A DNA stretch of 64,000 bases from Callaeas wilsoni (lineage: Eukaryota; Chordata; Aves; Passeriformes; Callaeidae), in the NCBI GenBank assembly GCA_013398955.1, contig VWPU01013481.1:310001-374000 (forward strand), read 5' to 3'. The translations under genes and the position numbers were made by a program. The first letter of the stretch is position 1. The number at the start of each line of letters is the position of its first letter. Below, piece by piece: positions 11,546 through 51,191 of the stretch. The notes below the pieces were generated by a model. It worked only from the letters and a program-made list of their open reading frames with translations, was not told where the DNA came from and did no database searches.

Positions 11546-14500
11546 CTATAACACACTTTGCTCTGAAACATCTGTCATTTTCATTTCATTGGCAAAGACT
11601 GTATTAAGAAACTGCCAATTTATGGGGGTCTGTATATGTATCACTAAAGAATCTTGCAAAGAAATTTAAAGTGATATTTAGTTTCTTAGTCTTTGAAGTG
11701 ATCAGACTGACTTGGACATAATTTGACTCGTGGGGGGAAAAAATGGAAAAGAGACCTTTACACTTTTATTTTGGTAAATTATATTATCTGTCATCTAGCA
11801 TACACTATCTACTGCCTAATTGATATTCAAACTGTTTTTGAACAGCTAGTCTGTGTTTTTAAAAGATTAGGTCCATTCAATAAAATATTCTGGAAGCAGT
11901 CTTATGTTTCAGTTAATGCTAACTTTTACTAATCTTCTAAAATCAGTTCAAATCTGATACATAATGTACATATGACAGTGATTTATTTGAGGAAGTCAGT
12001 AAACCCTCCCTCACAGGCCACCAAAATCAATGGAAACACCTTACATGGACTATAGAGGTTTCCAGGTGTCTGGCATCGTCACACCTAGTTTCTGTGTTTC
12101 ACCAAAGTTCAACTGGAAACCTCATCTATCATCTTCCTCCTTCCCATGATTAGCAATCTCCATTCTTTTCATTAATTTTTAGGAAGAGACCATAATAGAC
12201 ATGCCCCAAGAATGCAGGGATATGCTTTAATAGATCATCTTCTGAAGATGTTTGCACTGATCATCATCGAGGCAACCCTGAAGCAGCAGTGACTGAATTG
12301 ATTATCAGCGAATAAGATAATTTGTATTAATAATTTTCTACTATTGATTCAAAGTTTAATAACTTTGTTTTGCAACACTTTTGTCTTCCCACTGTGAATA
12401 GCTGTAGTTTACCTGTTAGAAAGGCGACTCCAAGAGCTCAAGACACAGAAGTCTCCCACAGAGCATCACTGACTGAGGCAGGCAGATTTGAAATCAGATG
12501 CCTGAGCAATGCGGGAAGCAAAGAGGTTTCTTCTTAGCCTCTGCAGTCTCATATAGCAGACCCAATCACAGTGTATGCAAGCTTGATTAATTTTGACTGC
12601 CTCCATTCAGCTGCAGTCAAGTTTTTCCTCTCCTAATTTTTTCCCTGCTACTTTGCAGACAAGATTGCCCAAATCTGGACTGAGCTGTCTACTGCCATGG
12701 AAACAGAACAGCATTCTCAAGAGATAAACACTGCATCTCCTCTGCTTGTGTTTTGGTCTTGCTTGCCAAAGTTAAAGGTGCTGCTACAGACTTCTGCTAT
12801 GACCCATAAACTGGAACCATTACCCTACTAGACAAGGGAGAGCCAGATAGGAATCACCAGATCCATTGCAGGTAGCATCATCAGCATTTCCTCCTCAGAG
12901 ACAAAGTGCCAGTGAGCCTTAAACAGCTGTGCAAAGTCAAGCTGACGTAGGAAGTCTTGGCAGAAACAGCCCAACTAACTGTGAGTAGCCCTTCTTTGTA
13001 TTAGGAAAATAATACAAGGTTGTAAAATTGCAGGTTTCTCCACATCTTTGAACAAGTTAGATTACATACTTAGAGTAAAACCACATTGGTCATATCGACT
13101 GTTCCACTTAACTATCAGAGAACATGCCATGTCCATGCTGATCTTGTAAACATTTCAGCAACATTCGATACCCTTGAGATCTTTTCTCAGTTTGCTTTGA
13201 ACTGCAATGCTCTAGAAGAAGCATGCCTTCCTTAAAATTAAAAAAAAAGAGCTGGTTTGGACCAAGGTGGGGTAGGTGCAGGCTCAGGGGCTGCTGTTGC
13301 AGGAGATACTGTTGAGCACAGCATCTGGGTCTGGGGCAGGAGGTACAACACAACCAACAAAACACCTACCCCAGCCACCTACCTGTCCTGTGCACATGGG
13401 TGTAAATGAAGATGTGGAGAGATGTGCCTGGACTGAAGGAATGGGGCCATCAGGGCATCAGCAGTCTTGTCTGAGGCCTTGCACACCTCTTGCAGTAGGA
13501 ACCCAGAACAGAGACAGGTGTTAGCTCCTGGACTGATCTGATCTGTCCAACTATAGAAACGGGGAAGTGGGGATCAACCTCTAACATCTTCCCACAGGAA
13601 GAGTGAATACCCACTTCACTTTTGCTAGTCACTGTAGCTATGGTGATTTCCACAAACTTTTACATATTCAGAAAGAGAATGATACATGCCTTAAAGTTCT
13701 GCAAGGCTCTGCTTTTTCTTTGGAATAAGCAGGCAGTCTAAAGAGTGTGACAGCACAACAGAGGTACCCTAAAGCAGCTGCCTAAAGCAGCACACTTCTG
13801 CCAGGGACTAACGGAGACTCTGCCACAACTCTCATGACACCATTTCTTGAGAATGGGTTGCTGTAACACCTCCATTTCCCTACAACTTGAAAGCATGCAG
13901 GCTAAAATGTCCTGGGAGTTTAGTGCCCCTTTTTAAGAAGACATTTGCTCTTCCAGATTACAGCACATATGCAGAAGCATGGGTACAAACTTCTGATCAG
14001 CCTCTGGTGGGAAGTCAAGGTGTCAGTTTTGTAACTTTCACCCTTCTACTTAGCTTGCAGTTCGGCCTTTAAGAGGACTGGCAGAGAGACAGAGGTCAAT
14101 CTACCATCGCTGTAGTGAGGAACCCCATTTAAATATGCAAGACAGCTGCTGGCAAGGTATGCACGGGCAAGTCCCTTACTGTCATTGTGTTCCACAGGTT
14201 CTCATCTGCTTTTTCTCAAGATCAAGGTTCACAACAGCACACACACAAAGCCAAGAAAATCCTTCCTATTAGTTTTTTTGCAAATGTTGACTATCAAAAT
14301 GGAAGAAGCATTCTCGTATCATGTAACAATTGTTTTTTTATAAAACTTTATGCAGCCAGGGTGTATCACATGGAAGATTCAAAGCATCTCTCTAAAAAAT
14401 AATGGATTCTAAAGATCTGCTTGCAAATTGCCTAAACAAAGAAAACTCTCATAATAATTTAATCCCCTACCTATCTAGGGACCTACCTTAGTGCTCCTGC

Positions 14501-16939
14501 TAGCCTATGCAGAGTTGAAGATTTGCTCTGACTTTTAAATACTGCCATAGGTACTCGTTAAGCAAGATGCAATCTGAGATGTTTACTATTACATTAAAAG
14601 TGAGATGCTTGTATCATTAACATAGTATTCCCTGTCTCCCATCCTCATCTCTTCCCAATCTCTTATCTTTTTCCAACTCATATTTTACATTTTCTGAGGC
14701 AAGGATTATATTCCAGTGTAGTAGTGTGCATTGTGCCCAGCTCAGGCCATGACATCTTTTAGGCTCTTCAAAGCTAGAAAGCACATTAATGAAATAGTCA
14801 CTGACATGTCCCAGCTCAAAAAGATTCAGCATCAAAAGGGAAGGCAGAGTAGAAGAAAAAATTCAAAAAGAGGTGCTCTGAGAACAGAGCTGATTTAAGT
14901 ATACCTTTAAGTTTCTCCCACTACTGTGACTAAAAGATTGCTACTCCTCCTCCATAAAAGGAAGCTCTAATTTAAAATCTAGCAGTATCATAATTAATGT
15001 GAATATTATGCTAATCTTGGGAAAAAAAAAAAAAGACCACTTCTTATCAGGTTCATTTACATTTTTTAATAACTCCTTGGCTTAGGCTTTTAATATTAAT
15101 TTTGAAAATTTCTTAGGAGGTTCCATGTGCCAGCTCTCACCCTACAGCCACCCAGCCCTTCCTTCAGGCAAAATACATTCAAGAATACAGATGGGCAAGA
15201 AGGCTTATGGTTCATCATCATCTCTCCTAAGGGAAAAGCATCTGCACATCCTGTTTTGGCAGCAGGACAATCAGCTTCACGGTATAGAATGGACATAAGG
15301 CATTTCCAGAAGCACAGATATGACACTAGCCTCCACTTGCATCTTACTGGATCACTAAACTGACACCTACCATGACAATTCTTGTTTGATGCTTCTGAAC
15401 ACTTTTTATTGAGTCAGATATTCGAAACCAGCAATTAAAACTTAGTCTAAACTGAGTTTTGTTATGTTGCCATCATTCTGGGTTGATTTTTTAGGTGTCA
15501 AAACCATCTTTTTCCACCTTCAAATTGCTCATAGATATGAGTTAAGAATTTACAACCTACATTCATGCTGCTATCAAATAGTCTCTATAGCCCAAGAATA
15601 CAATTCAATCTAACAAATTATCAAAAACACTGTCTTTGAAGTTGAAATGCAAAGGAACACTTTGTAGTCCATGTTTATTTGGAACTAATACAGCTACAGT
15701 TTTTAGTACTCCTTTCATTTTAGTGAGAAAAACTCAATTAAGCCAAAAAGAATAGAAAAAAGTTAGTAATCTTGACATAATCCTGACTAGTGTCTAAAGC
15801 AACCTTGTGGACTGCTCCTTCAGGGTGAAAGGCAGTTCACAGTTTTATGTATTATTTACGGTAGTAAATTCACAAGGGAGGAGGAGGGAGGCACTGCAGA
15901 CATTAATACAGTAGCAAGCTGACATGGGGGCTGAAGAAAAATCTCACCTGGAAACAGCAGTCCTCCACTATGTTTACTGAATAAAACCTTTCACTTCAGC
16001 AGGTTAGAGGCAGCCTAACTTAAGTAAAAGAAGGAAAAAGAGGAGCAGGAAATAATAGACATCTTACATCTTGAACATTGTAGTAGAGAAGCAAACTTTG
16101 GCTTGGGAATTACAGTAAAGTAATTGTAGACTGAAGGTTGTCTACAATTTCTATGCATCAGACTGCAACAGGGATTACTACATATCTCAAAGTCTAATAA
16201 AGATATTTTCAGCTGACACAAAATGTTTTCCATATATTCCACTTCCATTTGGTATCAAAAATAAGCAATGGTAAAACCTATTTTAATAAATATCTACATA
16301 CATAATCATATTACATTTATTAAATGCTTAAGAGGCCATTTACATACAGTGTCTGAAAACAGCTGCTGTTAAACACCTTGCATTTTCATTTGGCTTCCCT
16401 TACCCTTACCCCAGGAATCTTAAAGGTTCCATGTTTATGGTGTGGATTTCACTGACATGTATCCTATGAAGCAAAACTGGGAAGGAGAAATAATACTTGT
16501 AGTCAGGTAAAGCTGATGCAAACCTGTTAGCAGCCTGAAAGAAGCAGAAGCACAAAGCTCCCACACAACTGAGACACTCAAGGCCAGATTTTCCAGCAGG
16601 AACATCTCCCTGTATCTCAAAGCATGGCAGAACTTCACCGTTTCACTTCAACTGAAATGATGCAAGAAGAATCAGTTCTTGAGAATAAAATTTGTGAGTT
16701 AAAATCACAATGTCAGCAAGACTTAATAAAATCAGGTTGTGAAAGGAAAGAGAGAGGGAGGAAAGACACGTGATACAAAAATAAGCTCTGTAGTGCAAGT
16801 GCTTCACTGGAAAGACCTTAACCAGAGCATTGTGCCTCATGCTGAACACTGAATTCAACACAAGGAAAGTACCAATTGGCACTTATGGGAGAAAAATTAT
16901 AATGGTCTTCAATCTGTCCAGTTAATGCACTTTTCCTAT

Positions 16940-17230
16940 TTAGCAGACTTCAGATCAAAGGGGATGTAATAATAGTTTTCAAAGCTGTTACATAATGGAA
17001 GGATGGGATAGCAGAAACAGTAATCAGCTTAAACCATAGCAAGAAATATTCAGGTCAATCAGCAAGCAACTTGTAACAGCAATGGAACAGATTACCTGGG
17101 AATGTGGTGGAGTCTCCATCACAAATGAGAAAGCAGCACAACTGTGGTTTTTTTCAGATAATACAGGAGAATGGAGTAGACAACTTTGTAAAATCTCTTC
17201 CAGACAGATTTATTCTGACTTTATGTGAAG
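16940..17230 (+). repeat. Degenerate CR1 LINE remnant
   Basis: Patches resemble the CR1 3' portion: a segment like 'caatggaacagattacctgg', then 'gtggtggagtctccatca', then a 'cttccagacagatt' tail. It is highly diverged and the boundaries are approximate. Confidence 0.45.
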
Positions 17231-17658
17231 GAAGAGTATTTACACTGACCAATACTACAGGGTAACCTTTGCTTCATGACTGGTGTTCCAAAAGGAAGAG
17301 GGAAGTCAAAAGATATAAATGAACAAAATTAAAGACTAGGAATGCCATTACAGCTACTATTTGCTTTTATCTGCCCTGTCTCATATCCTTTTCCCCAGAG
17401 ACATTTCTTGCTGGATGTTAGTTCATATTTTGATATATTTCTGAACATATTTTAGCATTATGGCTGTTGCTGAAGCGCATTTCCAAGAAAGATGCTCTCA
17501 AAAGAAAAGTTTGGAGGCACACCAAGATAAAATTGGAAAGAGAACTTAGAAGTCACATAGTCTCAAATAAGGGGAAAAGTATCAAAAAAGAAACACAAGG
17601 AATATGGAAAGTTAATTCTGGCACTGACAACTGATTCCCTTCCCACTGTGCTGGTTTT

Positions 17659-17684
17659 AATAAATAAATAAATAAATAAATAAA
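17659..17684. repeat. (TAAA)n microsatellite
   Basis: About six and a half uninterrupted TAAA units, likely polymorphic in length. Confidence 0.9.
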
Positions 17685-18544
17685 TTTTTGGAGTGCATAT
17701 TTCCTATGGTTACTTGGATCTATGCAACAATAATCTCTAAAACAGATATCTCTCAAAAGCATATTAAATCCATAAAAAGCAGAATACTATAACTTGGTTT
17801 AAACTGTGTTGCTACATCAGACACTTCCAAAATGATTGTTCTAAGGGAAAAATAAAAGCACTGGTTTGACTTCTGTTGCTGTTTCCTTTGGTCATGAAAC
17901 ATTGAGAATGGGGAAGAATTCCAGAATGTCTAGAGGATGAAAACAACTGCAGTATTCATAACTGAAACCTGTGGTTAATCACTGCATCTGCAAGGCAAAT
18001 GCTATTGTCAAAAGAAATTACTTCAGGGGAATAATTTTACCACTGTGAGTGCAGGATTTAATTCATGCCAAGACAAATCATAGCATCTCAGAATTAGACA
18101 CAGGAGTGATTAAGTGTTCACTTAATACAAGTTGTAAGAAAAAAGGAATATTTCTTTAAGATACATCTCTAAAGCTGTTATTTTAGCTTCCACTGATATT
18201 AACCTGTGCTTTACTATAGCAGAATGGGGTTTCCCTCACATGAAATACAAAGCAGTTATCATCCAAGGCATGCCCGTCCCAAAGCGAGTTTTGTGACCCC
18301 TCACCTGGGCCACCCAGGGTGCTGAGGACCTCAGCCTCAGCCCCCAGCCACCATTAGGATTAGTGTTAGGGTTTAGAGAGCCACAAAGCCTACAGCTCCA
18401 GGGATACCAGGGCTGCAAAAGGCATGCCAAGGGGAGCATGGCTTAGCATGAGAATTGCTCCTTTCACACCTTTCTAATTTGGGCCTCCCATGTTCCTGGG
18501 GTCCTCAGGCTCAGCCTTAAGCTGCCACTAGGATTACGGTTGAC

Positions 18545-18735
18545 TACGGCTGACTGCACTGGAACAGACTGGAACAGACACTCTGGAGTCTCCCTCACTG
18601 GAGATATTCAAGAACTGCCTGGATGCAATCCTATGCAATATGATCCAGGATGATCCTGCTTGAGCAGGAAGCTTGGACCACATGACCCGCTGCATTCCCT
18701 TTCAGCCTCATCCATTTTGTAATTCCGTAACTGCC
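18545..18735 (+). repeat. CR1 LINE 3' fragment
   Basis: Matches the CR1 3' region: an 'actggaacagactggaacag' variant, then 'gagtctccctcactggagat', 'attcaagaactgcctggatg', 'cctgcttgagcagg' and a 3' end near 'ttttgtaattccgtaa'. Forward orientation, truncated at its 5' end. Confidence 0.75.
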
Positions 18736-18894
18736 ACCAACCACCCTAGAAATGAGTTAGATAAAGACAGGACACCAGAACACCAGGAGTTATCCTTGGA
18801 ATAGAGCCCCCTTGAACCTGAATTAATCAGATCTTGCCAAGTTCTGATATATAATCAAACATGAGATGTGGCATAAAACAGAAATATAGGGAAA

Positions 18895-18990
18895 AGGAGA
18901 GGTTGAAGTGTTCAAGGCCAGGCCGCATCAGGCTTTGAGCAAACTGGTCTAGTGGAAGGCGGCCTTGCCCAAGGCAGAGGGTGGGAGAGA
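18895..18990 (+). repeat. CR1 LINE fragment
   Basis: 'ttcaaggccaggccgcatca', 'ggctttgagcaaactggtct' and 'agtggaaggcggcc' correspond to a CR1 subfamily 3' region in forward orientation. It lies about 160 bases from another CR1 piece but belongs to a different sequence version, so it is probably a separate insertion. Confidence 0.65.
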
Positions 18991-19048
18991 CTGAAATGTT
19001 ATGGCTAATAGCTTAAACATTGTTTTGAAGGACTTTTTGCCCATTCTG

Positions 19049-19082
19049 TCAAAAGTGTATAAAGATCAAAAGTGTATAAAGA
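19049..19082. repeat. 17-bp tandem duplication
   Basis: Two adjacent exact copies of a 17-base unit, tcaaaagtgtataaaga. Each carries a TATAAA. Confidence 0.9.
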
Positions 19083-20404
19083 AGCTCTGACCACTGAAGC
19101 CCACCCCTCCCAGAATATGCCCCTGACTGGAACTTTGGACTGTGAGTTATGCGACCGTAGGGAACTTGAAATAAGATAAAGGTGACGCTATGGTCCAACT
19201 ATCTCAGGTCTAGGCAGAAGTAAACACGGCTGAGGGAGAAGAAGATATCTACAGAGAAAGGCACCTTTGCCTCTGCCACCCACCAGGGCAGCCCTTCTCA
19301 CCACTGCTTGTGCCTGCTGACCTCAGCTGTTCAAGAGGAGAAACCCTTGGGTCTTTGTCTCCTGGGAAGGAGTCCGCCAAAGCGATTCTTTGAGACAACT
19401 CAAAAGGGCAGTTTGAAAGCCATGTTGAGTGTCTAGAGCGAGAACCCTCCTTACTTAGATACCTAGACAGCACATCTTCTTAAAAACCATTTTTCCTACC
19501 TTTTTCAGAATTTCTTAGGTTCCTCTTTTCTCCTAAAACTTGGAGTGGAAATGACAGTAAAAGGTCAGAAGACAGGAGCTAAAAAAAGCATACACAAGCC
19601 AGAAAAAGACCTTAAAATATTAAACATCTTTCATGAGAATGGAGCCTGCAAAAAATCAAACCACAAAGATATGACTATTATTTTTCATATCTTGAAGCTG
19701 CTTCTCTGGGGAGACTGGCCACACCAAATTCTGAAGGTGGCAGCAAATGCTAGTACTGAAGTTTCTATGCACATGTCCAAAATGTGTCCAAATGTATCCA
19801 TATCCATCCAAAATGTAATGCGTGAGATAGGATGAAAAAAATTCTCAGAAAAGAGGTAATCAGATACTATAAATTCCAGGTAAACACAACAGATGCTCTA
19901 ATGAACATTAAGAAACCTGTGATAAACAGATATAACTTTTTTTTTGCTTGAAGGTATTTTTTATCGACTTTAGGCCTCAAGCTCCTGACAGTCAAAAAGG
20001 GGCACCACAAAAGTACAGGAGTGACAAAAAAAATATTTCATAGGGTCATCATGCAAGTAATGTCTTACCACATTTCTTCCCTAAGTACCTTCCAGTCTGG
20101 CTAGTATTTTGAAATGGCCCCTGTGGAATAAATAGCCCAAATAGACCTCTGGCATCCCTGGACATGTCTGATGGTTACAACAGAGTAGTTCTGACTCAAC
20201 TTCTCAAAGACAAGGTGGTTAAAAACATGAAAAGCAGGTACTGAACTATCTCAGTCTCTAAATTGCTAAGTATGAAGAAGAAGGATATATTAGAGTAATA
20301 ACGAGGAAAAAATGCATGTGATTTTCCACCTTCCTTTTTTCTGCCACAGAAACTTACCTGTTTTCAACACATCAGAAATCAGTTCTAGGCTTTTTTACTA
20401 TGTA

Positions 20405-20590
20405 GAGATAGCATGCTCAAAACCAAACAAAAAATAAAACCACAAAACCAAACCAAAACAAACAAAAAAACAACAAAAAACCCCCTCACACAATAAAAAT
20501 ACAAAATGCACAAACAAAAAAACCCCAGACAACAAATCAAATAACCAATGCCTCTAAAAACAAAAGATCCAAACTCCAAAAGTAAACAGC
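20405..20590. repeat. A/C-rich low-complexity tract
   Basis: Long run of AAACC, AACAAA and CCCC motifs, nearly G-free on the plus strand. Open frames across it are rich in F, V and C and are compositional. Confidence 0.75.
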
Positions 20591-21569
20591 ATGTCCTTAC
20601 AAACACTCAGTGGTAGATACATTTTTAATATTTTTGTTGTTCTTGCCACTAAGACACACACAATTAGATGACCCGGCAGTAACTTTTATGGAAGAGAAAT
20701 GAGTTTTTGAGTGTGAATCAGTAAAAATGCCTCCTCTCAGCAACAAAGCCATCCCTGATGAGGATGCTGTATTTCCATTAGCAGACAAAGTGAAGCTACT
20801 GAAGGTAGCCACTCTGTGTGCCTGTGCTTTGATTTTTCAAAGTGCTCTTAAACATTCCAGCTTACAGTGTCAGTGCATATTCATTACATGAAGTAGGCAC
20901 AAACCGTAAGAATAAGGAGTTAAATCACTTAACTAATTTCTACTTGTCTTCTGGGAGCCTGCACATCTAATAGGACAAAATACATTCACACCATGATGCA
21001 CTTCTGATGTTCTCAGTTACAGCAAATTGCTAAAACATTTTAGCAGAAGTGTAAATCATGTTGGCATGAAGATAACTAGTTTATTAAGCAGCAAGTTTCA
21101 GTGAAGAATCTTCTTTGAGACCCCCACTTTAACTAAGAACACCCTCGAATTTGGAAAACATGGGCAATTCTTAAAAAGGTAGCAAATGTAGAAAGTTTTG
21201 CTTGAAATACATTTAAAGGCAGTAAACCCAGTAGACATTTCCAGAAAGTTTTAAAGCTACAAAGCATTGATTAAAGGAAATAATTCAGGTTCATTAAATG
21301 TTCACAAGTAAGTAAGAGCAAGTCAGAACACAATTAGTCAGGGCATTGAGACTACTCTTAATGAAAAGTGGACAGCACAGACCTTGGTTTGAATAGTTTG
21401 TGTTTTTCTACTGACGGTAAGTATGGTGGGCAAACCTTGGGTAGAATTTGGTTTGAATTCTTTGCCGCCATGTGAAGTTGAGACAATGAGAAACTATGGG
21501 CAGATAAAAGTGACTTTTGTGAATGCTATTAAAAATTCACCAGACATTACATCTGATGAGGCAACAACT

Positions 21570-22760
21570 GATCATAGAATCACTAAGGTTGGAAGACCTT
21601 CACGATCACAGAGTCCAACCTTTGACCAAATACCACCATGTGCTAAGTCATTTCTTGAACACTTCCAAGGATGGTTACTCCACCACCTCTCTGGGTAGCC
21701 TGTTCCAATGCTTAATCACCCTTTCAGTGAAAATTTTTTCCTAATGTCCAATGTCAACCTCCTCTCCTGCAGCTTGAGGCCATTTCCTCTTATCCTGTTG
21801 CTGGTTACTTGGAAGAAGAGGCCAACCCTCACCTGGCTTCAGCCTCCGTTCAGGTGGTTATAGAGAGTGATAAGATCTCTTCTGAGCCTCCTTTTCTCTG
21901 CACTAAACAACTGCAGCTCCCTCAGCTGCCCTTCATATGACTTACTCTTTAGATCCTTCACCAGCTCCGTTGCTGTTCTCTGGACATGCTCCAGCACCTC
22001 AGTGCCTTTCTTGGAGTAAGAGGCCCAGAACTGGTGAGGTGTGGCCTCACCAGTGCCCAGTACAGGGGAGCAATCCCTGCCCTGGTGCTGCTGGCCACAC
22101 TATTGCTGATATAGGCCAGAATACCATTGGCCTTCTTGGCCACCTGGGCACACGCTGGTTCATGTTCAGTTGCTGCCAAGCAGCACCTCCAGATCCTTTT
22201 CCACCAGGCCACTTTCCAGCCACTCTGTCCCCAGCCTGTAGTGCTGCATGGAGTTGTTGTGACCCAAGTGTAGGACCTGGCGTTTGGCCTTGTTGCCCAA
22301 GTGTAGGACTTCATACGATTGGCCTCAGCCTACCGATCCAGCCTGTACAGATCCCTCTGCAGAGCCTTCCTACCCTCCAGCAGATCAACACTCCCAAGTC
22401 TGCAAACTTGCTAAGAGGGCACTTGATTCTTTCATCCAGATCATCAATAAAGGTATTAAACAGGACTATCCCCACTACTGAGCCTCTGGGGAAACAACCT
22501 GTGACCGATCACCAGCTGGATGCAGCTCCATTCACCACCACGCTCTTGGACCCAGGCAACCAGCCAGCTTTTAACAGTGCACCTGCCCAAGCCAGGAGCA
22601 GACAGTTTCTCCAGAAGAATGCTCTGGGAAATGGTGTCAAAGGCTTTACTAAAGTCCAGGTAGACAACACCCAAAGCCTTTCCCTCATCCACTAGGCAGG
22701 TCACTTGATCATAAAAGGAGCTCAGGTTGGTCAAGCAGGACCTGTGTAACTGACCTTGTA
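21570..22760 (-). mobile_element. CR1 LINE, 5'-truncated, with partial reverse transcriptase
   Basis: On the minus strand this runs from a degenerate reverse-transcriptase region to the CR1 3' end. At 22456-22734 a minus frame shows VYLDFSKAFDTISQ and LLEKL, the diagnostic CR1 RT core. Further on, at about 21958-22314, a minus frame contains [10 protein letters not shown] and a WSMSREQQ stretch typical of the ORF2 C-terminal region. The 3' end reads 'tcatagaatcactaaggttg' on the plus strand, the reverse complement of the usual CR1 terminus. Frame breaks show that it is inactive. It lies between KCNC2 and CAPS2. Confidence 0.9.
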
Positions 22761-24618
22761 GTTAATAAAAATTACATACCTAGTAGGTTTCACATAATTA
22801 TCAGAGTATTGCTTTAATTTTCAGGCAAATTTTGACATTTAGAATTTATCTTAGATTATCCTGTTAGGGATCTGTCTTCAGGTTAAAAAAAATAATGCAA
22901 AACTACCAAAGTTATGTTCTTATAACAGCACCTCATTTCCGTAACAACAAAATAAAGAACTCTCAATTTGCAGCAGATATGACCTATACAGCTTCTTCTG
23001 ACAAGCAGGCCCACTTAGTATACATCTATTTGTCTTGAATTTTTCCATTGCATAGGAAAATGTGGAACAATTTTCCTAAAAGCTTCACAATAAAATTAAA
23101 CATTGCATAAAAAAATATGTCAATACCTCATTTCACAATCACCTTCATTCATTAAACTGAGCTACAGTTTTATCTGGTAGAATTCTCCTAAGTGAACAAG
23201 TCTAAGTAGAGCACGTGATTCTTTAAAAAACTAACAAAAATGGGACTTGGTATTTTTTCAGCTATTTGAATGGACACAATAACGAGCAGATCTCTCTACA
23301 ACCAGATGAAGTTGCCCGCCTCAGAATTATCTGCCTTTCACAGAATCACCAGTTCCAAGAACACTAATTAACAAAACCTTTCTAGTAAGAGAAATTCCAG
23401 CAGGAATGGGGAACAAGAAAATCATAACAAGTCAGAATTCTTGCTAAGAACAAGCATTGACAAAATCTGCCTTTCCCTGCAAACAAATACATATAGACTT
23501 TTGCAGCCCCAAAAGAACCCCCCAAAATCCCTCATTTGAGGATCTAGAGTAGAACCTCCAATACTTGTTACACTTGAGGCCACAGCCAAACAATCCAGAC
23601 ATAAAAACACACAAGCTATTAGAACAAGGAAGTACTACATTTAGACTATGCTAGTCAGCCACGGGGGACCAAAGTCCCTCATTTCAGCATCCATTCCAGC
23701 ACGGCCCTTTAATTCCTGTGAAACACAAATTCTGTCTCAGAGGAAGATTCTTTTAACCACAGACTATAAATTCAAAACGAAGCAGACAAGCTTAGTGGAA
23801 AGTTATATATTTTTATTGCATAGGCTTAAGAAATGCAGTTCAACATATAGTTAATTTCAGTGACAGGTCTATGAAAACCAAAGCCTCTCTCTCATTAACT
23901 ATATATTTCTTAACACAAAGAATTTTACAGAATTAACAAGACGTATTACATTGTAAAGAGTATCTGTCAGAATATTTGAAGTGGCAAAGAATATTTTAAT
24001 TTATGATTTAATCTTTGTGGTGGCAGAGTTGGTTATTTTGGGCTTTTCTTAAAATGCTTTTCTGCTTTATACTTTCAGAGTAGATAGGAAATGCTATATA
24101 TCAGTTTGACAAAATATATAATTGCTATGTTTTAGTTTAAAAAATCCCAGCGATATAAAGAAAACAGATATTTAAATACAAATTATTTGTTTTGAAAACC
24201 ACTTAGCAAAATACAGGAAAGGAAGAGATGCATTACAAAATGCATGTGTGATTACTAAATCCTTTGGGATTCAATGCTCAGCTTCAGATGCCTGACCAAA
24301 ATGACAAGGTAAGATCATACAAGATGGTGCACAGGCCAAGGGGCTAAATGCTGTGAACATCTCTGCTCTTTCAGTACAGCAGATATCCTCAAAACTGGAA
24401 AAGGATGACCTGCTCTCTTTCAATCTAAGTGCCATCATAACAAAAAACAAGTGAGACAAAGAATGTTATAAGAAAATTTCTGAAGAAAAGCTACCATTGA
24501 TATTTATGCAGTCAAATCTGAAGCTTTTCACAATGCATCATAAAACAAAATTTCCTCTTGCACATACCCCTTCAGGCATTTTAGTATTCTAATTCCTTCT
24601 TATTTTAAAATAGGACAC
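22761..24618. other. Intergenic, downstream of CAPS2
   Basis: AT-rich DNA beyond the CAPS2 stop codon. A second AATAAA on the minus strand lies at 23812-23817, so some of this could be distal 3' UTR. No other gene is supported. Confidence 0.5.
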
Positions 24619-24624
24619 TTTATT
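24619..24624 (-). terminator. CAPS2: Candidate CAPS2 poly(A) signal AATAAA
   Basis: Canonical AATAAA on the minus strand about 275 bases past the CAPS2 stop codon, a reasonable 3' UTR length. Another AATAAA at 23812-23817 could serve a longer transcript. Only transcript ends would decide. Confidence 0.4.
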
Positions 24625-24898
24625 TTAATGTAAAAAAATTATGGCTTTTGGTATGGGAAACAGCCTTAATTATTTCCAGTGAAAAGACTCGAACAGCATT
24701 TTTATTAGCAGAGTGGCCAGCATAACTCAACAGACACTCCATGAAATTTGCCACATATTATTCTGAACCCATCTAAAGTTTTCAGTCCCTGAAATCAGTT
24801 TAAGACACTAATTATAAAGTAATGCACACTAAGTCCTCTCTTATTTAGTCACTCCTTGTTTAGAAAATGTCCCTTCTTCTTTTTTGTCATCCTCCACT

Positions 24899-51054
<26,156 letters not shown>

Positions 51055-51142
51055 CTAAAAGAATGACACATTATTATATACCAAGAGTATGCGGATTAAA
51101 ATACATAGTTGTCTCTTTCAATTTCCCTGAGATACTTAAAAT

Positions 51143-51191
51143 TAGTGGCTCAAAGTATCTGTGGCTCAAAGTATTAGTGGCATCAAAGTAT
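51143..51191. repeat. Imperfect triplicated ~17-bp unit
   Basis: Three neighbouring copies of a 'gtggctcaaagtat'-like motif; the last is altered to 'gtggcatcaaagtat'. Confidence 0.75.

Larger units (their letters stand above)
6761..16939. other. Intergenic, KCNC2 to CAPS2, nothing supported
   Basis: AT-rich noncoding DNA upstream of KCNC2. Open frames are short and lack flanking splice sites or recognisable protein motifs. It contains a 22-base poly(A) run (7402-7423) and A/C-rich low-complexity stretches near 7.86-7.99 and 11.5 kb. Distal enhancers could be here, but nothing in the single sequence shows them. Confidence 0.6.

Noticed and set aside
18355..18375. TTAGGG-like text suggesting interstitial telomere repeat
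   Set aside because: Only one exact hexamer in a mixed context; not an array.
21937..22695. 252-residue plus-strand open frame
   Set aside because: Antisense of a CR1 LINE copy on the minus strand.
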